Source: Vicingus serpentipes (lineage in GTDB: Bacteria > Bacteroidota > Bacteroidia > Flavobacteriales_E > Vicingaceae). From it: a DNA stretch of 64,000 nt. The notes beneath the pieces were generated by a model that saw nothing but the letters and a program-made list of their open reading frames with translations, did no database searches and was not told where the DNA came from. Of this stretch, positions 45,429 through 55,608 are shown one piece after another (position 1 is the first letter of the stretch; every line of letters starts with the position of its first letter). Where the stretch lies: contig NZ_VOOS01000005.1 of the NCBI RefSeq assembly GCF_007993035.1, positions 1 to 64,000 of the forward strand. Direction: 5' to 3'. Both the position numbers and the translations under genes were made by a program.

Positions 45429-47756
45429 TTAAAAAGTCATTTTTAATTTGAGAGAATAATTTCTCCCCATTTCGTCTGCGTAATAACGAAACCTGTTAAG
45501 GTAATCGCGATAAGCAGTATTTAATAAATTACTGATTTCAAAATCCACTATTATTTTTTGTTGCTTATAGGTTGGCAGGCTAAATCCTGTTTTAAAATTT
45601 AACAATCCATATCCTTTTGGAGGAGCTAAATAATCACTATTTGCAGGAACATTGTTTTGGGTTAACACATTTTGAAAACCTACCTCAGCATAAATATCTT
45701 TAAAACGCTTAATGCTTTCTAGTTTGTATTCAATAGCATTTTCAAAACGATTAGCAGGCATTCCTACAATTCCTTCTTTAGCTGTAAGGTTATATGCTCT
45801 CAAAAAAGAAGCCTTACCTTTCCATGAAAGCGATTTATAAATAGAATACGTAGATTTTAAATCTACTCCTGCAAACGAAGCATTTACCTGCTCATACTTG
45901 AATGTTGGAAATGCGCCTCTAATGGTTAATGTTGCTGGCAAAACAGGTTTTAAATATATAAAGTTGTTAATGTAATTATAGTAACCCTCTGCTTGAATCA
46001 ACCATTTTCCTTTTACATAATCAACTCCCAATATAATATTATGTGCTTTCTCTGCAATCAAATTAGTATCGCCATACTCTACAGCAGCAGCACCATGATG
46101 CAAGCCATTGCTATAAAGCTCACTTACATTAGGTGGGCGCCAAGCCATGCCATAATTAATCTTAGCTGTTAGAGTTTCTGTTGGTTTATAAACTGCACCT
46201 AAACTTCCTGAAACATTATGGTAAATGTATTCAGGAGTGATATACACTTTTTTCAACCATTTATAAACTTGCTGATAAACGTAATCATACCTTAACCCTG
46301 CTTCCAATTCTAATTTGGCATTTTTATTTCTCCATTTTTCAATGATAAAAGCACCGCTTCCATATTTAATAAATGCAGGTATAAACTCTCTTCCGGTATA
46401 GGTATTAGCTTGATAAATTCCCGAAACACCCAATTGCGCTTTAAAAGCATTTTTTCGGTTTTGAGACCAAATTAAACTTCCAGTGTGAGTTGTAATCTCA
46501 AATTGTAATTCGGGTAAATTTAATGCTGCAATACTATCATTACGAGAAACATGTTTATCATATTCTTGCCTTAAATTATACTGTCTAGCATAAATTAATT
46601 CAAGTTTACCTATTTCTCCAGTTGCCAAATAAGATTTTACTTTAAACAGCTCATGTTCAATATGCTGATATGGCCGATTTATATCGTATGTAAAATCTGC
46701 AGATTCCAAAGGAACATCAGATTCTATTGCGCGTTGCAAATCAGTTAAATTTCCAATATGTGCAGCAGAAAATATTCCTATATCACTATTGAATTGACTA
46801 TAAAAAGTTTCTATTCCATACTTCGCTTTTAAATAACCTGTAGCCCAAGAAAAATTGTATTCTTTTAGTCCAGTATTTTTCATGAAGTAATTTGGAGTTG
46901 AAACATTACCTGATCGTTTTAAGGTTCCTTGTACCCTCCAGCTTAAGCCATTTAGTTTACCAATATTTCCTTCAAGCATAGCAGAACTTACACCAAGTCT
47001 TCCGTTAGTTGCTCCGGCTAAATTTAATTCGCCATTAATTCCTGAAGAATCTCTTAGCTCATTTGGTTCAACCAATACAACTCCAGCAATGGCATTTGCT
47101 CCATATCGAATACCTTCTGCTCCCTTAATCACACTTAACTTATTCGCTATATAAGGATCAATCTCTGGAGCATGTTCATTACCCCATTGTTGTCCTTCTT
47201 GTCGAATACCATTATTAAGAATTAATATTCTGTCGCTATGCAAACCATGAATTACAGGTTTAGAAATACTATTACCTGTATTCAAAGAAGTAACACCTGT
47301 TAATTCTTTTAAACTTTCGCCTAAAGATTTTCCTCTTGATTGATTTAATTCTTTAATAGAAAGTTCTTTTCTGTCAACAGTTTGCTCTTCAACATATGCT
47401 TGCTCAACAAAAGCAAATTGCTTAAGCTCTTCAGCATGATGTTCGGTATAAAAATTTTGTTTTGTATCTCCAGTTATTGCAATGTTTATTGTAACAGGTT
47501 CGCAACCAACATGACTAACTGTAACTTCATATTTTCCGGCACATAAATTATGAATTACATAATTACCATTAGTGTCAGAAACAGCACCTTTCTCGAGTTC
47601 TTTAATGTAAACATTAGCAAACATTAAAATTGATTTATCGTGATTATCAATTGTTTTACCCGAAAGTGAAAAATTACAGTTGCTTTTGTCTTGTGCAAAA
47701 GAAGTAAACCCCAATAACAATATTACAATAACAGAAAACAACTTATTGCTAAGCAT
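45429..47756 (-). CDS. TonB-dependent outer-membrane receptor, candidate metal uptake
   Basis: The 775-residue protein has a signal peptide (ending near TSFAQ), a carboxypeptidase-regulatory-like domain (about 28-105), a plug (RGKSLGESLKELTGV, GLHSDRILILNNGIRQEGQQ) and a 22-strand-type barrel ending in an aromatic residue (LKLKMTF), as outer-membrane proteins do. Context suggests metal or metal-chelate uptake: a His-rich small protein gene precedes it and a characteristic lipoprotein gene follows. GLHHGAAAVEYGDTNL matches the conserved barrel region. Substrate not proven; zinc or copper are candidates (inference). Confidence 0.88.
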   Translation of the reverse strand: MLSNKLFSVIVILLLGFTSFAQDKSNCNFSLSGKTIDNHDKSILMFANVYIKELEKGAVSDTNGNYVIHNLCAGKYEVTVSHVGCEPVTINIAITGDTKQNFYTEHHAEELKQFAFVEQAYVEEQTVDRKELSIKELNQSRGKSLGESLKELTGVTSLNTGNSISKPVIHGLHSDRILILNNGIRQEGQQWGNEHAPEIDPYIANKLSVIKGAEGIRYGANAIAGVVLVEPNELRDSSGINGELNLAGATNGRLGVSSAMLEGNIGKLNGLSWRVQGTLKRSGNVSTPNYFMKNTGLKEYNFSWATGYLKAKYGIETFYSQFNSDIGIFSAAHIGNLTDLQRAIESDVPLESADFTYDINRPYQHIEHELFKVKSYLATGEIGKLELIYARQYNLRQEYDKHVSRNDSIAALNLPELQFEITTHTGSLIWSQNRKNAFKAQLGVSGIYQANTYTGREFIPAFIKYGSGAFIIEKWRNKNAKLELEAGLRYDYVYQQVYKWLKKVYITPEYIYHNVSGSLGAVYKPTETLTAKINYGMAWRPPNVSELYSNGLHHGAAAVEYGDTNLIAEKAHNIILGVDYVKGKWLIQAEGYYNYINNFIYLKPVLPATLTIRGAFPTFKYEQVNASFAGVDLKSTYSIYKSLSWKGKASFLRAYNLTAKEGIVGMPANRFENAIEYKLESIKRFKDIYAEVGFQNVLTQNNVPANSDYLAPPKGYGLLNFKTGFSLPTYKQQKIIVDFEISNLLNTAYRDYLNRFRYYADEMGRNYSLKLKMTF

Positions 47757-47806
47757 GTTATTTGTTTTAGTAAACTAATTTGTTTGTTATTTAAATAATA
47801 GTGGAT

Positions 47807-48136
47807 TTACACAAATTGAGGAGGTCCTCTCAAAGAGAGGGTATTAAAATAAGTGTTTTGATTAGTTGAGACATAAAAGAATACTGATTCTTTATCAACT
47901 TCAAAAAGTTGATGATTGAAAGAGCTAGTAAAAAAGTGATTTAAAGATGCAGAAAAATTAAAACTACAAATTAAATCAACCTCATTTAATTCTGTACCGT
48001 GGAAGTGTTGAGTTGTTTTAGCAGAACACTCTATTTCATGGTGATGAAAAAATAACTCGTGTACAGTCTTACCAACAACAACATTCGTAATTGTTAAGAC
48101 AAGTAAAAAACTAATTATATTTTTAAACACTTTCAC
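47807..48136 (-). CDS. Small exported His-rich protein, possible metal binder
   Basis: The 109-residue protein has a signal peptide (MKVFKNIISFLLVLTITNVV) and a mature region with HELFFHHHEIEC and QHFHG, a dense His/Cys cluster suited to binding zinc or copper in the periplasm. It ends with LRGPPQ, resembling the RGPP tail of DUF2946-type proteins, which I recall near copper-related genes. It precedes the TonB receptor by 50 bases on the same strand, supporting a metal-related operon. Family not assigned with certainty. Confidence 0.72.
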   Translation of the reverse strand: MKVFKNIISFLLVLTITNVVVGKTVHELFFHHHEIECSAKTTQHFHGTELNEVDLICSFNFSASLNHFFTSSFNHQLFEVDKESVFFYVSTNQNTYFNTLSLRGPPQFV

Positions 48137-48154
48137 TAATACAAAGTTAATACT

Positions 48155-49207
48155 TTATTGTTTTGAAATAGCATCCCAACCTTGAGCGACTAATTTATGT
48201 ACTACTTCTGCTTTATCTACAATTTGGTAAGCACCTTCAACCCCAGTAATATGACCAATAACAGCAACTCGCTTACTATCTTTAATTTTGTTGTAATCAT
48301 CTAAAGCAATTGTAAAGAGCAATTCATAATCTTCTCCTCCATTTAGTGCACAAACAGTAGGGTCAAGATTCATTTCAGCTGCAAGATTAACAACAGTAAA
48401 ATCAATCGGAATTTTATTTTCATAAATGGTACATCCTACTTTAGATTGTTTACAGATGTGAGTTAAATCAGAAGATAATCCATCAGAAACATCAATCATA
48501 GCTGTTGGTTGAATCCCCAACTCTTTAAACATATCTATTACATCTTTTCTTGGCTCAGGCTTAAGTTGACGCTCTAAAACATAATCATGTCCATCAAAAT
48601 CAGGCTGAACTGTTGGTGCTTCATTATAAACTTTCTTTTCTCTTTCTAATAATTGAAGCCCCATAAAAGCTCCTCCTAAATCTCCAGAAACACAAATTAA
48701 ATCGTTTTCTTTTGCTCCTTTTCGAGTAACAACTTCTTTTTTATCTGCTTCACCTATAGCTGTTATGCTGATTATCAATCCAGACAACGAAGATGTTGTA
48801 TCTCCACCAATTAAATCAACTCCATAAATTTCACAAGCTAACAACATCCCTTCATATAGTTCTTCAAGCGCCTCAACAGAAATGCGATTAGAGACAGCCA
48901 GCGACACTGTAATCTGTGTTGGAGTTCCGTTCATTGCATAAATATCAGATAGGTTTACCACAACAGCTTTGTACCCTAAATGCTTAAAAGGAGTATACAA
49001 CAAATCAAAATGAACACCTTCTACTAACATATCGGTAGTTACTAATGTTTGTTTACTCTTAAATTCTAAAACAGCAGCATCATCACCAACACCTAATTTT
49101 GATGATTTGTTTTGTAATTTTATATTTTCTGTTAAATGGTTAATTAAGCCAAACTCACCAAGAGTGCTTATATCATTTACAGGATTTGGATTTTTATCTT
49201 CTAACAT
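48155..49207 (-). CDS. thiL: Thiamine-monophosphate kinase ThiL
   Basis: The 350-residue protein belongs to the AIR synthase-like ATP-binding family. The ThiL blocks are visible: FGLINHL, GVGDDAAVL, TDMLVEGVHFDLLYTP, NLSDIYAMNGTP, GGDTTSS, DVSDGLSSDL and NGGEDYELLF. ThiL phosphorylates thiamine monophosphate to the active cofactor thiamine diphosphate in the cytoplasm. It is the only thiamine-biosynthesis gene in the window; a TPP-riboswitch-controlled receptor lies about 14 kb away. It is followed after 18 bases by the His-rich protein gene. Confidence 0.93.
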   Translation of the reverse strand: MLEDKNPNPVNDISTLGEFGLINHLTENIKLQNKSSKLGVGDDAAVLEFKSKQTLVTTDMLVEGVHFDLLYTPFKHLGYKAVVVNLSDIYAMNGTPTQITVSLAVSNRISVEALEELYEGMLLACEIYGVDLIGGDTTSSLSGLIISITAIGEADKKEVVTRKGAKENDLICVSGDLGGAFMGLQLLEREKKVYNEAPTVQPDFDGHDYVLERQLKPEPRKDVIDMFKELGIQPTAMIDVSDGLSSDLTHICKQSKVGCTIYENKIPIDFTVVNLAAEMNLDPTVCALNGGEDYELLFTIALDDYNKIKDSKRVAVIGHITGVEGAYQIVDKAEVVHKLVAQGWDAISKQ

Positions 49208-49369
49208 AATGCAAAGTTATGAAAAGAATAAATTGTTTACATTAGATTTATTAAATCACTTAAAAACATATTATCCTATTTAATAAGTCCACTAAAATGG
49301 AGTCTAATTAGTTTTGGTGTAATTTTTATAACCATTATAATCCTTTCTTTTACTTCAATTCCTTTTTGG

Positions 49370-49969
49370 ATGTATTTTTATTTGGGTCAATCTGACACGA
49401 AACTTGATACTGACCCCGCATACATTGTTGTAATGAGCGGTGGTGGAATACCTAGCGAATCGGGGTTAATGAGAACTTATATGACTGCAGAAGTAGCCCA
49501 TAAATTTAAAACTGCTAAAATTATTGTTACCATGCCTGGCGACTATACCGACACCTTATCTTCTTCTTATTTAATGAAAAAAGAATTAGTAATAAGAGGT
49601 ATAGATGAAAATCGAATTATATTTGAAAACAGAGGAACAAATACTCGTTCTCAAGCTTTAGAAGTTGGTAAATTAATGGATAAAAAACTGCCTACACTTT
49701 TGGTTACTTCTCCCGAACATATGTATAGATCGTTAAAATCTTTTCAAAAAATTGGCTTTACCAAAATTAGCGGGCAAGCCGCCTTTTCACATCCTGTAGA
49801 AGCTTCTTTTTTATTCGAAGACAACGAATTAGGAGGAAACAACATGATTCCTAACATTGGCAACAATACTCAACTCCGTTACCAATTCTGGAGTCATTTA
49901 AACTATCAGATAATAGTTTACCGCGAATATGTTGCTATTGCTTTTTATAAAATAAAAGGCTGGTTATAA
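49370..49969 (+). CDS. YdcF/SanA-like DUF218 protein, 5' end uncertain
   Basis: From the first ATG the product has 199 residues and shows the DUF218 core (YIVVMSGGGIPSESG, ENRGTNTRSQA, TSPEHMYRSLKSFQ, RYQFWSHLNYQIIVYREYV). Such proteins act in cell-envelope metabolism. The same frame is open upstream to 49232 and encodes a membrane helix (SLISFGVIFITIIILSFTSI) without any ATG, GTG or TTG. The family normally has this anchor, so the true start is probably upstream at the ATG at 49219 with a one-base shift, or at a rare codon. The coordinates given cover only the certain part. Confidence 0.72.
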   Translation: MYFYLGQSDTKLDTDPAYIVVMSGGGIPSESGLMRTYMTAEVAHKFKTAKIIVTMPGDYTDTLSSSYLMKKELVIRGIDENRIIFENRGTNTRSQALEVGKLMDKKLPTLLVTSPEHMYRSLKSFQKIGFTKISGQAAFSHPVEASFLFEDNELGGNNMIPNIGNNTQLRYQFWSHLNYQIIVYREYVAIAFYKIKGWL

Positions 49970-50008
49970 CAACCCTTATCTTCTTTTTTTAAAAAAAAAT
50001 CAATTTAC

Positions 50009-50039
50009 TTGGTTCACTACCTCTTTTTAGGTACATTTG
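50009..50039 (+). promoter_or_regulatory. Promoter of the suf operon (TTG-N20-TACATTTG)
   Basis: A TTG at 50009-50011 and an exact TAnnTTTG (TACATTTG, 50032-50039) are separated by 20 bases, the spacing expected of the Bacteroidota housekeeping promoter. The start of sufA is 33 bases downstream. Confidence 0.7.
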
Positions 50040-50072
50040 CATTAATTTAGAATCAATCTAAATAAGATAAAA

Positions 50073-50399
50073 ATGATAACAGTTTCAGAAAACGCAAAAA
50101 ACCAAGCCATTAAATTAATGTCTGAAGATGGCTCACCTAAAGATAGTTTCATCCGTGTTGGTGTTAAAGGTGGCGGATGTTCAGGTCTAGTTTACGACTT
50201 AACTTTCGATCATGTAATTAATGAAGATGACAAAGTATTTGAAGACAATGGCGTAAAAATAGTTTGCGACAAAAAAAGTATTCTATACTTAGCCGGAACA
50301 GAATTAGACTTTTCGGGAGGATTAAATGGTAAAGGCTTTTTATTTAAAAACCCTAACGCAAATAGAACTTGCGGTTGTGGTGAAAGTTTTTCTTTATAA
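50073..50399 (+). CDS. sufA: A-type iron-sulfur carrier (SufA/IscA/ErpA family)
   Basis: The 108-residue HesB-like protein carries the three cluster-binding Cys of the family: C36 in GGGCSGL and C100/C102 in [10 protein letters not shown]-type carriers receive Fe-S clusters from the SufBCD scaffold and pass them to apoproteins. It is the first gene of the suf operon, 8 bases before sufB. Naming as SufA rests on operon context. Confidence 0.93.
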   Translation: MITVSENAKNQAIKLMSEDGSPKDSFIRVGVKGGGCSGLVYDLTFDHVINEDDKVFEDNGVKIVCDKKSILYLAGTELDFSGGLNGKGFLFKNPNANRTCGCGESFSL

Positions 50400-50407
50400 A
50401 AAAGATT

Positions 50408-51853
50408 ATGGCAGGATATACAGAGGAAGATTTAGAAAAGGATTTAGAGAATCAAGAATATAAATATGGTTTTACTTCTAATATTGAATCAGAGGTAATT
50501 CCTAAAGGTTTAAATGAAGATGTTATTCGATTAATTTCTTCAAAAAAAGAGGAGCCACAATGGCTTTTAGATTATAGACTTAAAGCATTCGCTTTATGGC
50601 AAAACATGACCGAAAAGCATTGGGCTCATGTAAAATACCCTAAAGTGGATTTTCAAGACTTGTCTTATTATTCCGCTCCAAAAAAGAAAGAAAATGTTAA
50701 TTGGGAGGATGTTGATCCAGAAATGAAAGCAACAATGGATAAGCTTGGTATTTCTATGGATGAACAAAAAGCTTTAAGTGGTGTTGCCGTTGATTTTGTA
50801 TTTGATTCGGTTTCTGTAAAAACTTCTTTTCAAGATAAATTACATGATTTAGGAATTATTTTCTGTTCATTTAGTGAGGCAGTTAAAAATCATCCCGAAT
50901 TGGTAAAACAATATATGGGAACAGTTGTACCTGCAACAGATAATTTTTATGCAGCATTAAATGCAGCCGTTTTTTCAGATGGGTCTTTCTGTTATATTCC
51001 TAAGGGAGTAAGATGCCCTATGGAACTTTCAACTTATTTTAGAATTAATGAAGCTAGTACCGGACAATTTGAAAGAACACTTTTAATTGCAGACGAAGGC
51101 AGCTATGTAAGTTATTTAGAAGGTTGTACTGCTCCCCAAAGAGATGAAAACCAACTACACGCGGCTGTTGTTGAGCTAATTGCTTTAGACAATGCTGAAA
51201 TAAAATATTCAACTGTACAAAACTGGTATCCAGGAGATAAAGAAGGTAAAGGTGGAATATACAATTTTGTAACTAAAAGAGGAATTTGCCATAATAATTC
51301 AAAAATTTCATGGACCCAAGTTGAAACTGGCTCTGCTGTTACATGGAAATATCCTTCTTGTATTTTAAAAGGTGATAATTCAATTGGGGAATTCTATTCT
51401 GTTGCTGTAACTAATAATTACCAGCAAGCAGATACAGGAACCAAAATGATTCATTTAGGTAAAAACACAAAAAGTACAATTATATCTAAAGGAATTTCTG
51501 CTGGATTCAGCAACAACTCTTATAGAGGGTTAGTTCAGATAAACAAGAACGCAACTAACGCTAGAAACTTTACTCAATGTGACTCTTTATTAATGGGAGA
51601 TAAATGTGGCGCTCACACCTTCCCTTATATAGAAGCAAAAAATAGTTCCGCAAAAATTGAGCACGAGGCAACAACTTCAAAAATTGGGGAAGACCAAATA
51701 TTTTATTGCAATCAAAGAGGTATAGATACTGAAAAAGCAATCAATTTAATTGTAAATGGATATTGTAAAGAAGTATTGAACAAGCTTCCAATGGAATTTG
51801 CAGTAGAAGCACAAAAATTATTAGAAATTAGTTTAGAAGGTTCTGTAGGATAG
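50408..51853 (+). CDS. sufB: Fe-S cluster assembly scaffold protein SufB
   Basis: The 481-residue protein has the beta-helix SufB core ([80 protein letters not shown]). With SufC and SufD it forms the SufBC2D complex that builds clusters from sulfur delivered by SufSE. Length and motifs are normal. It lies between sufA (8-base gap) and sufC (18-base gap). Confidence 0.96.
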   Translation: MAGYTEEDLEKDLENQEYKYGFTSNIESEVIPKGLNEDVIRLISSKKEEPQWLLDYRLKAFALWQNMTEKHWAHVKYPKVDFQDLSYYSAPKKKENVNWEDVDPEMKATMDKLGISMDEQKALSGVAVDFVFDSVSVKTSFQDKLHDLGIIFCSFSEAVKNHPELVKQYMGTVVPATDNFYAALNAAVFSDGSFCYIPKGVRCPMELSTYFRINEASTGQFERTLLIADEGSYVSYLEGCTAPQRDENQLHAAVVELIALDNAEIKYSTVQNWYPGDKEGKGGIYNFVTKRGICHNNSKISWTQVETGSAVTWKYPSCILKGDNSIGEFYSVAVTNNYQQADTGTKMIHLGKNTKSTIISKGISAGFSNNSYRGLVQINKNATNARNFTQCDSLLMGDKCGAHTFPYIEAKNSSAKIEHEATTSKIGEDQIFYCNQRGIDTEKAINLIVNGYCKEVLNKLPMEFAVEAQKLLEISLEGSVG

Positions 51854-51871
51854 AACATTAAAAATAAAGAG

Positions 51872-52624
51872 ATGTTAAGTATAAAAAATTTACACGCGAG
51901 TATAAACGACAAAGAAATTCTTAAAGGAATTAATTTAGAAATTAAAGCAGGAGAAGTTCATGCTATAATGGGACCAAATGGTTCTGGTAAAAGTACTTTG
52001 TCGTCTGTATTAGCCGGAAGAGAAGATTATGAAGTAACTCAAGGTGAAGTTAATTTTGATGGAAAAGATTTATTAGAATTAAATCCCGAAGATAGAGCTA
52101 GAGAAGGTTTATTCCTTGCTTTTCAGTATCCAATAGAAATACCTGGGGTTAGTAATATCAATTTCTTAAAAACTGCTATAAGCGAAAAACGAGAATATCT
52201 TGGCCAAGAACCTGCTACAGCTAAAGAATTTTTAGCTATGGTTAAAGAAAAATCGGCTTTAGTAGAATTAGATGCTAAATTAGCTTCTCGTTCTGTTAAC
52301 GAAGGTTTCTCAGGTGGTGAAAAGAAAAGAAATGAGATATTTCAAATGGCAATGCTTGAGCCTAAATTGGCAATCTTAGATGAAACAGATTCTGGTTTAG
52401 ATATTGACGCTTTAAGAATTGTTGCTAATGGTGTAAATTTATTAAAATCACCAAAAAACGCTACAGTTGTTATTACACACTACCAAAGACTTTTAGACTA
52501 TATAGTGCCTGATTTTGTACACGTATTATACAATGGTAGAATTGTGAAATCTGGAACTAAAGAGTTAGCTCTTGAATTAGAAGAAAAAGGATATGATTGG
52601 ATTAAAGAAGAAGTGAACGCTTAA
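51872..52624 (+). CDS. sufC: Fe-S cluster assembly ATPase SufC
   Basis: The 250-residue ABC-type ATPase contains Walker [10 protein letters not shown], the ABC signature region [10 protein letters not shown], Walker [14 protein letters not shown] and the switch His in [13 protein letters not shown]. It is cytosolic, binds SufB and SufD, and its ATP hydrolysis drives conformational change of the scaffold. The [16 protein letters not shown]-loop region is typical for SufC. It lies 26 bases before sufD. Confidence 0.96.
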   Translation: MLSIKNLHASINDKEILKGINLEIKAGEVHAIMGPNGSGKSTLSSVLAGREDYEVTQGEVNFDGKDLLELNPEDRAREGLFLAFQYPIEIPGVSNINFLKTAISEKREYLGQEPATAKEFLAMVKEKSALVELDAKLASRSVNEGFSGGEKKRNEIFQMAMLEPKLAILDETDSGLDIDALRIVANGVNLLKSPKNATVVITHYQRLLDYIVPDFVHVLYNGRIVKSGTKELALELEEKGYDWIKEEVNA

Positions 52625-52650
52625 TCTTTAAAGTAAACTAACCCACTAGA

Positions 52651-53949
52651 ATGACAACACAAGAACTCACAAAAAAAGATATTTTATTAGAAAATCTAAG
52701 CCAATTAGACTTTTCTAACGAACCCCAATTTGCTAAAGAATTAAGAGCAAAATCTAAATTAGCCATAGCTAAACTAGACTTTCCTTCTTCAAAAACCGAG
52801 TATTGGAAATATACAAGAGTTGGAAAAATCATCAACAAAAACTACAACATTCAAAGAGAAGTATCTACAAATAATCTTGACATTTCAAGTTTTTTGATCC
52901 CAAATTTAGATGCTAACATTGTAGTAATTGAAAATGGTTTTTACCGTGAAGATTTAGCAAAAGTTGAAAATGAAAATGGCGTTAAAATAATTTCTATAAA
53001 AAACTCTATTGCTAATTCTGATGAATTTGTAAAAGACCATTTAGGAAGTTTGGCTAAAGTTGAAAATGAAATATTTGTTGCGTTAAACTCATTTTCATTC
53101 ACAGATGGTGTCTACATAGGTTTAGATAAAAATATTATTGCATCCAAACCAATACATATTATAAACATTGTTACAGAAAGCAGTTTACACACTAACACTA
53201 GAACAATTGTAAAAGCTCATGATGGAGCTTCTGTTAAAATTATAGAAACATTTGTAAAGCTAAATGCTGAAAATAGTTTCTCAAACAGTGTTGCTGAGTT
53301 TTTCTTGAATCCAAATTCTAAAATAGAATATAACAAAATTCAAGATAAAGAAGATAATAATTACCATATAGCTACCGAACAAGCTTACCAAAGAGCAGAC
53401 AGTACATTTACAATTAACACAGCAATTTTTAATGGCGCTATAGTTAGAAATAACTTAAACATTGAAGTGAATGCAAGTAATTGCGAAACTAATCTTAACG
53501 GCTTGTATTTAGGAAAAAATCAAGACCATATCGACAACCATACTGTTGTAGATCATATGAAACCTCATTGTAATTCTAACGAAGTTTATAAAGGTGTGTT
53601 GGATGATGAATCTATTGGGGTATTTAACGGTAAGGTTTTCGTTCGTCAAGACGCTCAAATAACAAATGCTTTTCAGCAAAACAACAACATTTTATTATCA
53701 GATAACGCAAGTGTAAACTCTAAACCAGAGTTAGAAATATATGCCGATGATGTAAAATGTAGTCATGGTTCTACAACTGGGCAAATAGATGATGAAGCTA
53801 TTTTTTATTTACAATCTAGAGGAATTAGCAGAAGAAGTGCTTTAAACTTAATGATTAACGCTTTTGCTAAAGATGCATTAGAAAAAATAACATTAGAGCC
53901 ATTACAAATCTATATTGATCAAAAAATAGAAGAACGATTCGCAAAATAA
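52651..53949 (+). CDS. sufD: Fe-S cluster assembly protein SufD
   Basis: The 432-residue protein is a SufB paralogue with the same beta-helix fold; its C-terminal region includes DDVKCSHGSTTGQIDDEAIF and LQSRGISRRSALNLMINAFA, which define SufD. It forms the SufBC2D scaffold and is implicated in iron acquisition. Its stop overlaps the sufS start by one base. Confidence 0.95.
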   Translation: MTTQELTKKDILLENLSQLDFSNEPQFAKELRAKSKLAIAKLDFPSSKTEYWKYTRVGKIINKNYNIQREVSTNNLDISSFLIPNLDANIVVIENGFYREDLAKVENENGVKIISIKNSIANSDEFVKDHLGSLAKVENEIFVALNSFSFTDGVYIGLDKNIIASKPIHIINIVTESSLHTNTRTIVKAHDGASVKIIETFVKLNAENSFSNSVAEFFLNPNSKIEYNKIQDKEDNNYHIATEQAYQRADSTFTINTAIFNGAIVRNNLNIEVNASNCETNLNGLYLGKNQDHIDNHTVVDHMKPHCNSNEVYKGVLDDESIGVFNGKVFVRQDAQITNAFQQNNNILLSDNASVNSKPELEIYADDVKCSHGSTTGQIDDEAIFYLQSRGISRRSALNLMINAFAKDALEKITLEPLQIYIDQKIEERFAK

Positions 53950-55184
53950 TGCCTACACAAACCGAAATACTTAACATTAAAAAAATTAGGGCTGACTTTC
54001 CAATTTTAGCTAGAGAGGTTAATGGAAAACCATTGGTTTATTTTGATAATGGAGCAACTTCTCAGAAGCCTCAACAAGTAATTGATGTAATTGACAAATA
54101 CTATACTTTTCAAAACAGTAATATACACAGAGGCATCCATACGCTTAGTCAAGAAGCTACAGATGCTTACGAGAAAGCAAGAATCACTGTTCAAAATTTT
54201 ATTAATGCAAAACATGAGCACGAAGTAATTTTTACTTCCGGAACTACTGGAAGTATTAATTTAGTAGCATCAAGCTTTGCAAAAAAACACCTTAACAAAG
54301 GCGACGAGATTATCATCTCAACAATGGAGCATCATTCAAACATTGTTCCTTGGCAAATGGTATGTGAAGATTACGGAGCAATTTTAAAAGTTGTGCCAAT
54401 AAACGACAAAGGAGAATTTTTGTTTGAGGAATTTGAAAAATTACTTTCAGATAAAACCAAATTAGTTGCTGTAACACATGTTTCTAATACTTTAGGCACA
54501 ATAAATCCTGTTAAAGAAATTATTAAAAAAGCAAAAGCAATTGGTGCTTTTACATTAATAGATGGAGCGCAAGCTGTTCCTCATAAAAAAGTAGATGTAC
54601 AAGAGTTAGATTGTGATTTTTATGTTTTTTCAGGACATAAAATGCTGGGACCAACTGGAGTTGGGATTCTATATGGTAAAGAAGCCATATTAAACAGCCT
54701 CCCTCCTTACCAAGGTGGTGGCGATATGATTAAAACTGTTACTTTCGAAAAAACGACCTACAACGAATTGCCACATAAATTTGAAGCTGGCACACCCAAT
54801 ATTGTTGGTGGTATAGCATTAGCTGCTGCTATTGACTATATGAACAACATCGGCATCCATAATATTGAAGCTTATGAGCATGAGTTATTGACCTATGCTA
54901 CAGAAAAAATAAAACAAATAGAAGGTTTACGAATAATTGGGGAAGCTAAACAAAAAGCAAGTGTTTTATCATTTGTGGTTGATGGAACACATCCATCTGA
55001 CATCGGAATGATAATAGATAAATTAGGAGTAGCAATTAGAACAGGTCATCACTGTACAGAGCCTTTAATGAACAGGTTAAATGTACCTGGAACCGCAAGA
55101 GCTTCTTTTGCTTTTTATAATACAACCGAAGAAATTGATATCTTCATTGAAGGGCTGAAAAGAGCTATTAAAATGCTAGTTTAA
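53949..55184 (+). CDS. sufS: Cysteine desulfurase SufS
   Basis: The 411-residue PLP enzyme belongs to the group II (SufS/CsdA) cysteine desulfurases. PLP lysine K231 lies in FSGHKMLGPTGVG, the cofactor stack in STMEHHSNIVPW, and the persulfide Cys C369 in RTGHHCTEPL. It removes sulfur from cysteine and passes it to SufE. One-base overlaps with sufD and sufE show translational coupling. Confidence 0.96.
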   Translation: MPTQTEILNIKKIRADFPILAREVNGKPLVYFDNGATSQKPQQVIDVIDKYYTFQNSNIHRGIHTLSQEATDAYEKARITVQNFINAKHEHEVIFTSGTTGSINLVASSFAKKHLNKGDEIIISTMEHHSNIVPWQMVCEDYGAILKVVPINDKGEFLFEEFEKLLSDKTKLVAVTHVSNTLGTINPVKEIIKKAKAIGAFTLIDGAQAVPHKKVDVQELDCDFYVFSGHKMLGPTGVGILYGKEAILNSLPPYQGGGDMIKTVTFEKTTYNELPHKFEAGTPNIVGGIALAAAIDYMNNIGIHNIEAYEHELLTYATEKIKQIEGLRIIGEAKQKASVLSFVVDGTHPSDIGMIIDKLGVAIRTGHHCTEPLMNRLNVPGTARASFAFYNTTEEIDIFIEGLKRAIKMLV

Positions 55185-55603
55185 TGACAATAAAAGAAAT
55201 ACAAGAAGAAATAGTTGATGAATTTGCTTTGTTTGATGAGTGGATGGATAAGTATGAACATATCATTGAATTAGGGAAGGATTTACCAATTATTGAAGAA
55301 AAATACAAAACAGAAGACAATTTGATTAAAGGTTGTCAATCAAGAGTATGGTTACATGCAGAATTAAATGATGGAAAAATCATTTTTACTGCAGATAGTG
55401 ATGCAATTATTACAAAAGGGATAATTGCTTTAATGATAAGAGTTTTCTCTAACCATACACCTAAAGAAATTGCAGAATCTGATTTGTTTTTTATAGATCA
55501 AATTGGTTTAAAAGAACATTTATCACCTACCAGAAGTAATGGATTATTGTCAATGGTTAAACAGATAAAAATATACTCAATCGCTTTTCAAGCTAAAGCT
55601 TAA
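55184..55603 (+). CDS. sufE: Sulfur acceptor protein SufE
   Basis: The 139-residue protein has the SufE fold with sulfur-accepting Cys C51 in LIKGCQSRVWL. It takes persulfide sulfur from SufS and delivers it to SufB, and stimulates SufS activity. Length is normal. It overlaps sufS by one base and precedes the DUF59 gene by 5 bases. Confidence 0.95.
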   Translation: MTIKEIQEEIVDEFALFDEWMDKYEHIIELGKDLPIIEEKYKTEDNLIKGCQSRVWLHAELNDGKIIFTADSDAIITKGIIALMIRVFSNHTPKEIAESDLFFIDQIGLKEHLSPTRSNGLLSMVKQIKIYSIAFQAKA

Positions 55604-55608
55604 GTAAG

